Shown piece after piece: positions 18,653-27,120 of a DNA stretch of 64,000 nt. The number at the start of each line of letters is the position of its first letter. The first letter of the stretch is position 1. The stretch is from Streptomyces sp. Ncost-T10-10d (GTDB lineage: Bacteria; Actinomycetota; Actinomycetes; Streptomycetales; Streptomycetaceae): assembly GCF_900091955.1 (NCBI RefSeq), contig NZ_FMDF01000157.1:1-64000 (forward strand), given 5' to 3'. The position numbers were made by a program, and so were the translations under genes. The notes under the pieces were generated by a model. The model ran no database searches, had not been told where the DNA came from, and saw only the letters and a list, made by a program, of their open reading frames with translations.

Positions 18653-20098
18653 TCAGTCCGTGCCGAACTCCATCGCGGCGCGGTCCAGCATCTCGTCGTC
18701 ACCGGAGACCTCGCCGCGGGAGGCGATGGCCTCGGCGCCGCCCTCCGGCATCGTGCCGATCAGTCCGGTCGCGGCCGCTTGGGCGGCACCGATGGCGGGG
18801 CTGCCGGTGCCGATCAGACCGAGCCCGGCGTACTGCTCCAGCTTGGCGCGCGAGTCGGCGATGTCGAGGTTGCGCATGGTGAGCTGGCCGATGCGGTCCA
18901 CCGGGCCGAACGCCGAGTCCTCGGTGCGCTCCATGGACAGCTTGTCCGGGTGGTAGCTGAACGCCGGGCCCGTGGTGTCGAGGATCGAGTAGTCCTCACC
19001 GCGCCGCAGCCGCAGCATCACCTCGCCGGTGACGGCCGCGCCGACCCAGCGCTGCAGCGACTCGCGCACCATCAGCGCCTGCGGGTCCAGCCAGCGGCCC
19101 TCGTACATCAGCCGGCCGAGGCGCCGTCCCTCGTTGTGGTACTGGGCGAGCGTGTCCTCGTTGTGGATCGCGTTGACCAGACGCTCGTACGCCGCGTGCA
19201 GCAGGGCCATGCCGGGCGCCTCGTAGATGCCGCGGCTCTTGGCCTCGATGATCCGGTTCTCGATCTGGTCGGACATGCCCATGCCGTGGCGGCCGCCGAT
19301 GGCGTTCGCCTCCATCACCAGGTCGACGGGGGAGGCGAACTCCTTGCCGTTGATCGTCACCGGGCGGCCCTGGTCGAAGCCGATCGTCACGTCCTCGGTG
19401 GCGATCTCGACGGAGGGGTCCCAGAACCGCACGCCCATGATCGGCTCCACGGTCTCGACGCCGGTGTCGAGGTGCTCCAGGGTCTTGGCCTCGTGGGTGG
19501 CGCCCCAGATGTTGGCGTCGGTGGAGTAGGCCTTCTCGGTGCTGTCGCGGTACGGGAGGTCATGGGCGAGCAGCCACTCCGACATTTCCTTGCGGCCGCC
19601 GAGCTCGGTCACGAAGTCCGCGTCGAGCCACGGCTTGTAGATGCGCAGGTGCGGGTTGGCGAGCAGGCCGTACCGGTAGAACCGCTCGATGTCGTTGCCC
19701 TTGAAGGTCGAGCCGTCGCCCCAGATCTGTACGTCGTCCTCGAGCATCGCCCGGACCAGGAGGGTGCCCGTGACGGCGCGGCCGAGCGGCGTGGTGTTGA
19801 AGTAGGCACGCCCGCCCGAGCGGATATGGAACGCCCCGCAGGTGAGCGCGGCCAGACCCTCCTCGACCAGCGCCGCGCGGCAGTCGACCAGGCGCGCGAT
19901 CTCGGCACCGTAGGTCTTCGCGCGGCCCGGCACCGAGGCGATGTCGGGCTCGTCGTACTGGCCGATGTCGGCGGTGTAGGTGCATGGGATGGCGCCCTTG
20001 TCGCGCATCCACGCGACCGCGACCGAGGTGTCGAGGCCGCCCGAGAAGGCGATACCGACGCGCTCGCCGGCGGGAAGGGAGGTGAGGACCTTAGACAT
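18653..20098 (-). CDS. argG: Argininosuccinate synthase
   Basis: A 481-residue cytoplasmic enzyme that joins citrulline and aspartate at the cost of ATP, the seventh step of arginine synthesis. Seen: the ATP pyrophosphatase loop AFSGGLDTSVAV near the N-terminus, IGQYDEPD, the substrate loop FNTTPLGRAVTGT, IWGDGSTFKGNDIERF, and GGRHGMGMSDQIENR. Length of about 480 marks it as the long subtype rather than the 400-residue subtype. Start ATG at 20098 is chosen by similarity (MSKVLTSLPAGERV); an in-frame ATG lies five codons earlier at 20113. Neither has a good ribosome site, so a leaderless message is possible. It is monocistronic, with its own terminator and an ArgR-type operator overlapping the start. 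Confidence 0.96.
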   Translation of the reverse strand: MSKVLTSLPAGERVGIAFSGGLDTSVAVAWMRDKGAIPCTYTADIGQYDEPDIASVPGRAKTYGAEIARLVDCRAALVEEGLAALTCGAFHIRSGGRAYFNTTPLGRAVTGTLLVRAMLEDDVQIWGDGSTFKGNDIERFYRYGLLANPHLRIYKPWLDADFVTELGGRKEMSEWLLAHDLPYRDSTEKAYSTDANIWGATHEAKTLEHLDTGVETVEPIMGVRFWDPSVEIATEDVTIGFDQGRPVTINGKEFASPVDLVMEANAIGGRHGMGMSDQIENRIIEAKSRGIYEAPGMALLHAAYERLVNAIHNEDTLAQYHNEGRRLGRLMYEGRWLDPQALMVRESLQRWVGAAVTGEVMLRLRRGEDYSILDTTGPAFSYHPDKLSMERTEDSAFGPVDRIGQLTMRNLDIADSRAKLEQYAGLGLIGTGSPAIGAAQAAATGLIGTMPEGGAEAIASRGEVSGDDEMLDRAAMEFGTD

Positions 20099-20106
20099 AG
20101 GAAGAG

Positions 20107-20134
20107 TATGCATAATCTCGCATGATCATGCAAA
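20107..20134. promoter_or_regulatory. Candidate ARG box (ArgR operator) at argG start
   Basis: TATGCATAAT (20107-20116) followed by the perfect 12-base palindrome GCATGATCATGC (20120-20131). Both halves match the TGCATAAT/ATTATGCA flavour of actinomycete ARG boxes and lie across the upstream argG start codon. Binding by arginine-loaded ArgR would block initiation. The next gene to the right diverges from here. Confidence 0.7.
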
Positions 20135-20201
20135 GTCTGTCGGTGCGCCCCTGCCACGCCAGACGATGCCCGATGCGGCCGTCGACCCTACCGTGGTGAC
20201 C

Positions 20202-21440
20202 ATGGCGGTCATCAGCGGTTGGAAACGGGGGCCGCGGCCCCGGATCGGTGTGGTGGAGGCACTGGGCGTGGCGCTGCTGTTCGTGCTGTCGGTCGCGGCT
20301 GCCTCGGTCGTACGGCATGGGCACCAGTTCGCCCTGCGGTGGCCTGTCGTGGTGCTGGCGGGTATCGGCTGCGCCGCGTTGGTATGGCGGCGCCGTTACC
20401 CCTTCGGCGTACTGGCCGTCGCAGTTGCCTGCGGGGTGGCCTTTCAGATACTCGGGATTCGGGAGAGCCCGTTGGTGATCAGCCCGGTCCTGGTGTCGGT
20501 CTACAACGTGGCCGCGCTGACCGACCGGCGTGCCACCTGGGCTGCGGCATCGTTCTCGGCCGTCGTACTGGTGGGCGCCGCCGTGCTGTGCGACCCGCAC
20601 TCATGGCTGGCCCCCGACAACGCGGCGATGCTGGCGTGGACGGCGCTGCCGGCTGCTGTCGGGGACGGGGTGCGCTCACGTCGCGCCTATGTGGCGGCCG
20701 TGGAGGAGCGGGCGGAACACGCGGAGCGCACGCGTGAGCAGGAGGCGCAGCAGCGGGTGGCGGCCGAACGGGTGCGGATCGCGCGCGAGCTGCATGACAT
20801 CGTCGCGCACCACATCGCCTTGATCAACGCTCAGGCAGGCGTCGCCGTCCACCTGGTGGAACGGCGACCGGAACAGATCCTGGCCGCTCTGGAGGACATC
20901 CGGGACACCAGCCGGTCCGCGCTGGACGAACTACGGGTGACCGTGGGACTGCTGCGGCAGTCCGGCGATCCGGTGGCGCCGCGTGATCCGATGCCGGGCC
21001 TGGCGCGCGTACCGGCGCTTCTGGCGTCGTTCGAACGCGCCGGCCTGACCGTGAGCCATACCCGGCGGGGCATCGTCGAACCACTGGCGCCGACGGTCGA
21101 CCTGGCCGCGTACCGGATCGTGCAGGAGGCTCTGACCAATGTGCACAAGCATGCCGGCGCCGACCACGCCCGGTTGTTCCTGCACTACCGCCCAGAGCGG
21201 CTGACGATCACCGTCGAGGACGACGGACGGGCCGGAGGGAACCGCGCCCAACCGGGGACGGGCCACGGGCTGATCGGAATGCGTGAGCGCGCTTCCACGG
21301 TCGGGGGCTGGCTGTACGCGGGAGAGCGTCCGGAGGGCGGCTTCACCGTGACGGCCGAACTGCCGCTGCGTCCGGGCCTGGTAATGGGCAAACCACCGAG
21401 GAGAGACGGGCATGACGATTCGCGTACTGCTTGCGGATGA
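20202..21440 (+). CDS. Sensor histidine kinase, NarL/DesK type
   Basis: About 412 residues. Residues 10-150 hold four to five hydrophobic membrane segments (ALGVALLFVLSVAAASVV; PVVVLAGIGCAALVW; VLAVAVACGVAFQIL; AAASFSAVVLVGAAVL). A dimerisation helix follows with the phospho-acceptor motif RIARELHDIVAHHIALI, then an HATPase domain with N box YRIVQEALTNVHKHA and G box GHGLIGMRERA. This is the HisKA_3 layout typical of kinases paired with LuxR-type regulators. Start is uncertain: ATG at 20202 or at 20166, neither with a strong ribosome site. It overlaps the regulator gene by 29 bases, so the pair is cotranscribed. Such pairs in Streptomyces often control an adjacent ABC drug pump; here only pump remnants follow. 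Confidence 0.9.
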   Translation: MAVISGWKRGPRPRIGVVEALGVALLFVLSVAAASVVRHGHQFALRWPVVVLAGIGCAALVWRRRYPFGVLAVAVACGVAFQILGIRESPLVISPVLVSVYNVAALTDRRATWAAASFSAVVLVGAAVLCDPHSWLAPDNAAMLAWTALPAAVGDGVRSRRAYVAAVEERAEHAERTREQEAQQRVAAERVRIARELHDIVAHHIALINAQAGVAVHLVERRPEQILAALEDIRDTSRSALDELRVTVGLLRQSGDPVAPRDPMPGLARVPALLASFERAGLTVSHTRRGIVEPLAPTVDLAAYRIVQEALTNVHKHAGADHARLFLHYRPERLTITVEDDGRAGGNRAQPGTGHGLIGMRERASTVGGWLYAGERPEGGFTVTAELPLRPGLVMGKPPRRDGHDDSRTACG

Positions 21441-22128
21441 CCAGGCCCTGCTGCGGGGCACCTTCAGGATGCTGTTCGACTCCACGGACGACATGGAGAC
21501 GGTGGGAGAGGCGTCCAATGGGCAGGAGGCGCTGGAACTGGCGCGTGCGGAGCGTCCGCATGTGGTCCTGATGGATATCCGCATGCCGGAGATGGACGGC
21601 CTCGACGCCACACGGCTCATCAGCGAGTCCGAGGACCTCTCAGCAGTGAAGGTGCTCATCCTGACCACCTTCGAGGACGACGAGCACGTCGCCGAGGCTC
21701 TGCGCGCCGGTGCGAGCGGTTTTCTCGGCAAGGGGGCCCGGCCCGAGGAACTTCTCGACGCCGTCCGCACGATCGCCGCCGGCGAGGCACTGCTGTCCCC
21801 GTCGGCGACGCGTGCGCTGATCAAGCGTTTTCTCGCGCAGCCGGACCCGTGCCCGGCGGACGTGCACGAGCGGCTGGAGTGCCTGACGCGGCGGGAACGC
21901 GATGTCGTGGGGTTGGCGGCCCTGGGGCTGTCGAACGACGAGATTGCAGAACAATTGTTCGTGAGTCCACTGACTGCCAAGACCCACGTCAACCGGGCCA
22001 TGACCAAGCTGGCGGCTCGTGACCGGGCCCAGCTCGTCGTCATCGCCTATCAGTGCGGCCTGGTCAGTCCAGCAACGGAATCTGTCGGCCCGGCTACGGA
22101 GCCCGGGCGTTCACAGGCGTCCGAGTAA
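21412..22128 (+). CDS. Two-component response regulator, LuxR/NarL family
   Basis: A 238-residue cytoplasmic regulator. The receiver has the acidic pair ADDQ, phospho-acceptor Asp55 in VLMDIRMPEMDG, Thr in LILTTFE and Lys in FLGKGARPEEL. The C-terminal LuxR helix-turn-helix reads LTRRERDVVGLAALGLSNDEIAEQLF and TAKTHVNRAMTKL. It starts inside the kinase gene with a 29-base overlap, preceded by GAGGAGAGACGG-like sequence. It is the evident partner of the upstream kinase. Its original target is probably the decayed ABC transporter directly downstream (inference). Confidence 0.93.
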   Translation: MTIRVLLADDQALLRGTFRMLFDSTDDMETVGEASNGQEALELARAERPHVVLMDIRMPEMDGLDATRLISESEDLSAVKVLILTTFEDDEHVAEALRAGASGFLGKGARPEELLDAVRTIAAGEALLSPSATRALIKRFLAQPDPCPADVHERLECLTRRERDVVGLAALGLSNDEIAEQLFVSPLTAKTHVNRAMTKLAARDRAQLVVIAYQCGLVSPATESVGPATEPGRSQASE

Positions 22129-22273
22129 CCGTCGGTGCGGTATGTGCATGTCGGTTCAGTCGTAGGCAGGCGCGGCGGATACCGCAGCCGTGGTAGCCGG
22201 GAATCGCTGCGGGGGGACGACGCGCGAGAGGCCGTTCCTGGGCGAAAGTGAGAAGGCGAACGGAGGTTTCGCC

Positions 22274-22424
22274 ATGATCGAAGCCCACTGCCCGACCAAG
22301 CGGTACAACGCCGAACCGATCAAGCCGCGCACCGCGCGCCGATCACACTGCGTGCTCGCATCCTTGACCGCGGCCTGCGTCGCCGCTCTCTTCGGTGGCC
22401 GGACGGTCCCGTCCTCGCATCACC
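22274..22424 (+). pseudogene. Remnant of ABC transporter ATP-binding protein (N-terminus)
   Basis: A good ribosome site (CGGAGG) precedes ATG 22274 and the first ten codons read MIEAHCPTKRY, nearly the MIEAxGLTKRYG opening of drug-efflux ABC ATPases. Similarity then fades; there is no Walker A, signature or Walker B motif. The frame ends at 22462. This is where the ATPase gene of a kinase-regulator-ABC pump set would begin, so I read it as a decayed copy. Confidence 0.55.
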
Positions 22425-22680
22425 GGACCACACACTCTCCACTCCCGGCGTCACCCGTGTGATCTGCGGTACCGCCCCCCACCTCACCACCGCCGGACTG
22501 CTCGGCGCCGCCCTCGACGCCATCATCCGCAGTTCCGCCGGAACCCTTGCAGCCCCGGTGGGCCTCCCTCTCGTTCTGCCCGGTCCGGCAGCCCTGCTGC
22601 CGAGCGACTGGGCCCAGCTCACCACGCCCCACGCGGCCGCGACGACCGCGCAGGGCGAACCCCAGCACAGGAAGGACCCC
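22425..22680 (+). pseudogene. Remnant of ABC-2 type permease
   Basis: In one frame the sequence reads STPGVTRVICGTAPHLTTA and then GLLGAALDAIIRSSAG, followed by two short hydrophobic stretches and LLPSDWAQL. This is the pattern of the C-terminal membrane part of ABC-2 permeases that accompany DrrA/Bcr-type ATPases, with substitutions such as Pro inside the helix. No start, no N-terminal half. Together with the preceding fragment it is a pump reduced to two scraps by internal deletion. Confidence 0.55.
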
Positions 22681-22685
22681 CTCTC

Positions 22686-22940
22686 ATGCTCACGGCATCC
22701 GAGAAGCACCGCGCAATCAGTGAACGACCGGCGACCTGCCCCCCCTGCCGGGACGAGGACGACTTCCGTGCAGCCCTGCCCGTACACCTGTCCCTGCTCC
22801 GCGACGCCCTGGCCGACAGCACCGGCCGATACCAGGGGACGTCCAGGGAGAGCCAGGCCGAACGCCGCCATGTGGCACCCACGCAGCTCACCCTGTCCCA
22901 GTGGGTCAGCAGGACCGCGAGGATCGGGGACCAGAGCTGA
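22686..22940 (+). CDS. Small hypothetical ORF
   Basis: An 84-codon frame opening MLTASEKHRAISERP, preceded by GGAAGG ten bases upstream. It contains CPPCRDEDDFRAALPVHLSLLRDALADS and ends GDQS. No family recognised. It may be another remnant, since it follows the permease scrap directly and nothing supportable lies between 22941 and 23237. Confidence 0.3.
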   Translation: MLTASEKHRAISERPATCPPCRDEDDFRAALPVHLSLLRDALADSTGRYQGTSRESQAERRHVAPTQLTLSQWVSRTARIGDQS

Positions 22941-23237
22941 CGTGGCAGCAACGACGAGCCCGGGGCGGCCCGGCACAACGGCCGCCCGGGCCGAGCGGTC
23001 CCACCGCATGTCGGGGCAGGGCGCAGAGCCCAGTAGTGGCTTGGAACGACTGGCCGCCTGGCATCCTGCGACGACTCGACCACTCACGGGATGCGCGCGA
23101 CAGGTTCGCTCGGCGAGGACATGCCGGCGAAGCTGTCGCAGCGAGCGGCCGGCGACGAGGCCGCACTGCCCGATCCGACAGTGACGTCCTCGCACAGAGC
23201 CAGAGCGAGCGGGTGACCTGGGCGATCGATCACGACG

Positions 23238-24822
23238 TCAGCGTGGTGCGGACGCGTATACGTCCCGCACGTTGTCCCTGGGCTTCGGCCTGCTCCGGCC
23301 GCACGGGCCCGCCGCGAACGCGTGGAGCAGGTTCTCCGTCGCGCGGGTGACGAAAGCTCCCGCACGGGCGTCCATGCCGTGGTTGCGTCCGTTCTCGCGG
23401 GTCCCCGCCATCAGAGCCTCGACCCACCGCATCGTTCCGGAGGCGAAGACGCCCGCTCCGCTCGGCACGATGTAGTAGGCGGAGTCGGAATAACTGTGTC
23501 TGCCCTCGCAGACGAGAGGGGAATGGGCGATGATCTCGAGCGGCGCCGGGGCGGGCATGTCCGGAGAGACCCGGTCGTACTCCACCCCCACCAGGTGCTC
23601 GAAGGAGTCTCCTCGCTTCACGCCCGTCCCCTCGAAGAGCCAGTGGTCGCTCCGCTGGACGACATACGGGGCGTCCACCGGATAGCCCTCGTAGAGGACG
23701 CCCGTCAGGGACGACTCGGGGGAGGCGCCGGGTGGCAGGCGGAAGTCGTTGGTCGGCATGTCCGGGTGGTCGGCGAGGTACGGGTCGTTCCGGTAATCGG
23801 TCTTGTAGCAGACGACAATGCGGTCGGCGCCGGTGGAGTCCGGCTCCAGCCTGACCCTGCGGAAGCAGGCGTTGGCGCCGAGGAAGGCCACGTTGGTGCC
23901 CGCGTCACGTGCCCGGGTGACGTGAACCCGTTGCTGGGGCGTCCAGTACTCGTCGTGTCCCAGTGAGAGAGCTCCGGCGGCGTTTTCGAGAATGCTGGGG
24001 TCGCGATGGATGTCCGTGCCTGTGGTGTAGGCGAGCGGGAGGCCCAGCTTCTCTGCCAGGACCACCGCCGCCCGTTCGTACACCATGAACTTCTCGGCGC
24101 CATTGCGGTCATAGGGGCGGTCGAAACTGACGGCGAGCGACCGCGTGCTGTATGCGCCGTTTTCGCCCTGGTAAAGGCTGTAGCCGCCCCACGTGTTGTA
24201 CGCCTGCCATGTTGCTACGGCGTGCATCAGCACGATTCTGCCCGCCGCGCTCGCCGAGCGGACGATGAGCGGCACATAACGCTGATGGCCGTTGTCCGAG
24301 TCCAGCCGGAGCAGATACGCGCCCTCCGGCCAGCCGCTGGTGCGGACACGGAGTGTGCGTCGCCAGTCCGCACGTACGGTCCGGGTGACCTGGAGCAGGC
24401 CGGGGGTGGGCCTGGACCGACCCGGAAACACGGTGCGAACGCCAGATCAGTCGTGCCTGCGCCCCGTCGTACCAGCCGACGCGGTAGGCCGAGACCCGGA
24501 ACGCTGGGGCGGTGGTGGAGACGTACATGCCGAACTCCTCACCCGGCAGCACGCTCACCTTGTCGGCATAGCCCTCGATGGCTTCGGGCGGGCCCACCGA
24601 ACGGATACGCCAGTCGGAGTCCGCGGCCCGAGCCCTGTCCGCTTCCTCGGTGCGGTGGGAGGCGCCGGGCGGAGTGGACCCGTTTCCGGTCCCCCCGGCC
24701 CCGGACGAGTGGCAACCGGCCACCGCCACGCCGCCGACCACCGCCCCGCCCGCTGCGGCAAGGAAGAGCCTGCGGTCCAGCCGGCCGGAGATCCCGGCGT
24801 CCTGCCCCTCACCATGCTTCAT
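23238..24822 (-). pseudogene. N,N-dimethylformamidase beta-subunit-like Tat lipoprotein, frameshifted
   Basis: Two overlapping frames that make one protein of about 527 residues. N-terminal frame (from ATG 24822): twin-arginine signal DRRLFLAAAGG and lipobox VAGC, then a beta-rich domain (GEEFGMYVSTTAPAFRVSAYRVGWYDG). C-terminal frame (to 23238): NTWGGYSLY, FDRPYDRNGAEKF, ALSLGHDEYWT, NVAFLGANACFRRVR and HWLFEGTGVK, matching the large C-terminal domain of N,N-dimethylformamidase beta-like proteins. Removing one A from AAA at 24426-24428 joins the frames seamlessly (HRVPGRSRP). So this is either a one-base sequencing error or a very recent mutation. Family members occur as secreted proteins of unknown substrate; a role in amide hydrolysis is only suggested by name. 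Confidence 0.8.
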
Positions 24823-24865
24823 GTCGCCCGCCGAACCCGTTCCGCAGCGCTGTCACCAGCCATCG

Positions 24866-25492
24866 TCACCCGCCACCGGCTCGGGCACGATCCGGGAAGG
24901 GCCGAATCGGGGACGGGCCGCGTCGCGCGCGACCAGCCGGCTCCGATCTCCTCGCACCACCCCGCCCTGCCGTCGGTCGAAGAAGTGCGAGCTCCGCTGT
25001 GACGAGACGGCGGCCCGCCGCGTCGGAGGCGGGCGCGTCGGGCGATGCGCCGCATGCCTTGTCAGCGCCGGGGACCGTCCTTGTCGCCTCGCCGGATCCA
25101 GTGCGCCCGGCGCTGGTAGCGGGCGACTGGCGGGGGACCGCAGGAGCGGGCGACGGCGCAGCCTCGCCGGCCGGGGGCGCGGTCGGGGCGGGCGTGTCGC
25201 TGGGCGGGCGGAGCCCTTCCGCCGAGTACCGCGTCGTCGCGATGCTCTCCACGAGCTGCTCTTCGGTGAAGCTCTCCGAACCGGACACATGAGGTACGAA
25301 GCCGATGAGCACTCCGTCGCTGACGATCTCCGCGTCGAGCCCCGAGGCCCCGTCGACGTCCCACAGCGCCTCGATCCCCTCGTCGAGGACGACCCGGATC
25401 CCGAACTCGTAGACGCCCGCCTCTACGAGATGGGCCATCACGCCACGGGCACGAAGCGCCGACACCAAACGGCCTGCACGTTCCGAATCCAT
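24866..25492 (-). CDS. Hypothetical protein with Pro/Ala-rich tail
   Basis: About 208 residues. The first 95 look like a compact alpha/beta domain (ERAGRLVSALRARGVMAHLV; FGIRVVLDEGIEALWDVDGA; SDGVLIGFVPHVSGSESF; EEQLVESIATTRY). The rest is rich in Pro, Ala, Gly and Arg and may be disordered or result from reading past a lost stop. ATG 25492 has an excellent AAGGAGG ten bases upstream. No named family recognised. It stands alone between the lipoprotein and AraC genes. Confidence 0.6.
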   Translation of the reverse strand: MDSERAGRLVSALRARGVMAHLVEAGVYEFGIRVVLDEGIEALWDVDGASGLDAEIVSDGVLIGFVPHVSGSESFTEEQLVESIATTRYSAEGLRPPSDTPAPTAPPAGEAAPSPAPAVPRQSPATSAGRTGSGEATRTVPGADKACGASPDAPASDAAGRRLVTAELALLRPTAGRGGARRSEPAGRARRGPSPIRPFPDRARAGGG

Positions 25493-26029
25493 ACCGGGCG
25501 CACCTCCTTCGAGTACGGACGCGTGAGGTGGACGACCGAACGTGGGGCTCGTCGCGAGTGCCTCGGAACCGTCCTGGCGAACGGCGGCCTCGCCGGTCGT
25601 GGTCGCCAGTCCGGGCGGGCCCCCGGGCGGCGTGGTGCCGATGACTGTCGCGCAGTGCGGCACCCCTCTTCCGGGGCCACTGGCTCCTAGGGCTTCGGCC
25701 GAGGCGGAGCGGGGAAAAGGGGCGGCGCATAGAGCCCTTTGCAGAGCGAACCGGCAACGCGTGCCTACAAAATGAGCCTAACGCGTCGCCCGGTCGGCGG
25801 CCCGACCTGCGCGCACCGCCGCGCAGGTCGGGCCCGGACAGCAGTTGCCGGGCGAGTTCGAACCCGTCGTCGGCCCGCCCGCACCGCGAGAGACGGCCAC
25901 CGTCGGCGCGCCACCGGCGGACCCGCCGATCGGCGGCGATGCGACCGGCCGCTGCATGCCGAACGACTTCGCGAACGTCGTCGACAACGCCATGGCCTCA
26001 GCCGGCGCCCTCGTCGGCGCACAGGGTTG
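25493..26029. other. Intergenic region without a supported gene
   Basis: About 535 bases. Open frames on both strands lack motifs. A plus-strand frame near 25845-26070 contains MPNDFANVVDNAMASAGALV, which looks protein-like, but it has no ribosome site and runs into the antisense of the AraC gene, so I do not call it. Confidence 0.35.
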
Positions 26030-26974
26030 TCAGACCGGTGAATCGGGCGCCGACGCCCTGACTTTCCGCGACGGCGTGACGCCTGCACAGCGCAGCTCCG
26101 CCCGGAACGCCACTGGAGTCGTCCCGGTGTGCTGATGGAAGAACTTCGAGAAGTTGGCCGCGTCGGGAAAGCCCACCGAGGCGCCGATGCGGCCGATCGG
26201 CATGTCCGTGTGGGCCAGTAGGCGTCGGGCCTCGAGGACGACGCGTGTGTCGATGAACCCCTTGGGGGTCTTGCCGGTGGCCGCGCGCACCGCGCGGACG
26301 AGGGTGCGGCGGGAGTAGCCGAGGGCGTCCGCATACGCGCTGACGCTGTGATTGGTGGCGAAGCCCTTCTCGACCGCGTCCCGGAAGCGGGTGAAGGTGG
26401 TGCCGGTCTGTTCGCGTGCCGTCTCGGCGGAGCTCGCTGCGAGGTGGGCCAGGCGGAGCAGGAACGCGGTCAGGGAGTGCCGGAGCACCGCGGTGTGGAG
26501 GCTCAGCGGCAGCGTGGTCGTGTCGACGTACTCGCGCTCCAACTGGGCGAGGGAGTGTTCGAGGGCGGTCAGCTGATCCGCGTCGGGGCGCAGCAGCGGG
26601 GGCTGGTCATAGCGGTAGAGGCCCGTCGCCTCGACGGTCGCCCGGGGCAGGAAGCCGGGCTGCATGGTCAGGACGGTCCCGCGGTACCCGGCCGTGGGGG
26701 AGAAGCGGTGCACCTGGCCTGGGCGGATCCAGAGGAGATCGCCGGCGGAGACCTCGTACTCGGCGAAGTCGATCATGTGTCTGACGGGCTCGCCGTGGAA
26801 CAGCATCACCACGTGGAAGTCGACGCGGTGCACGCGCTCCAAAGGCGCGTCCGCATGCCAGGTCCGGCCGGGATCCATGGGGCCGACCTGCATACCTACG
26901 CCGGAGACGCTCAGATTCGTGGGGAAGGGAAAGGTCTTGATCCCCTCGCCCTCTTGGCCCGTTCTGTCTGCCAT
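26030..26974 (-). CDS. AraC-family transcriptional regulator
   Basis: A 314-residue regulator. The N-terminal cupin-like domain (HRVDFHVVMLFHGEPVRHMID, AGDLLWIRPGQVHRF) is followed by a C-terminal double helix-turn-helix with NHSVSAYADALGYSRRTLVRAVRAATG and IGRIGASVGFPDAANFSKFFHQHTG. ATG 26974 is chosen because the domain begins directly after it; longer frames upstream run into the neighbouring promoter. It diverges from the tkt operon across a 146-base intergenic region, so it may act on that promoter or its own; the effector is unknown. Confidence 0.9.
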   Translation of the reverse strand: MADRTGQEGEGIKTFPFPTNLSVSGVGMQVGPMDPGRTWHADAPLERVHRVDFHVVMLFHGEPVRHMIDFAEYEVSAGDLLWIRPGQVHRFSPTAGYRGTVLTMQPGFLPRATVEATGLYRYDQPPLLRPDADQLTALEHSLAQLEREYVDTTTLPLSLHTAVLRHSLTAFLLRLAHLAASSAETAREQTGTTFTRFRDAVEKGFATNHSVSAYADALGYSRRTLVRAVRAATGKTPKGFIDTRVVLEARRLLAHTDMPIGRIGASVGFPDAANFSKFFHQHTGTTPVAFRAELRCAGVTPSRKVRASAPDSPV

Positions 26975-27120
26975 GTCCCTCTCGCGTCGGCTCGGTACGG
27001 CACTCGCTGTCCCACTTTCACCGAAGGCTGACACTGGGGCACCTTCCCCGGCAAAAGTCATACTTTTAGATTTGAACGCATCAGAGCAGTTTCCCCGCTC
27101 CAATCGAGGACTTCTTGAAG

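Noticed and set aside
18107..20125. 672-codon plus-strand frame across argG
   Set aside because: Antisense of argG; composition rich in Val, Gly, Asp and Arg with no family motif.
25778..26135. Small secreted or peptide gene around MPNDFANVVDNAMASAGALV
   Set aside because: No ribosome site, no defined start, and it overlaps the antisense of the AraC gene.
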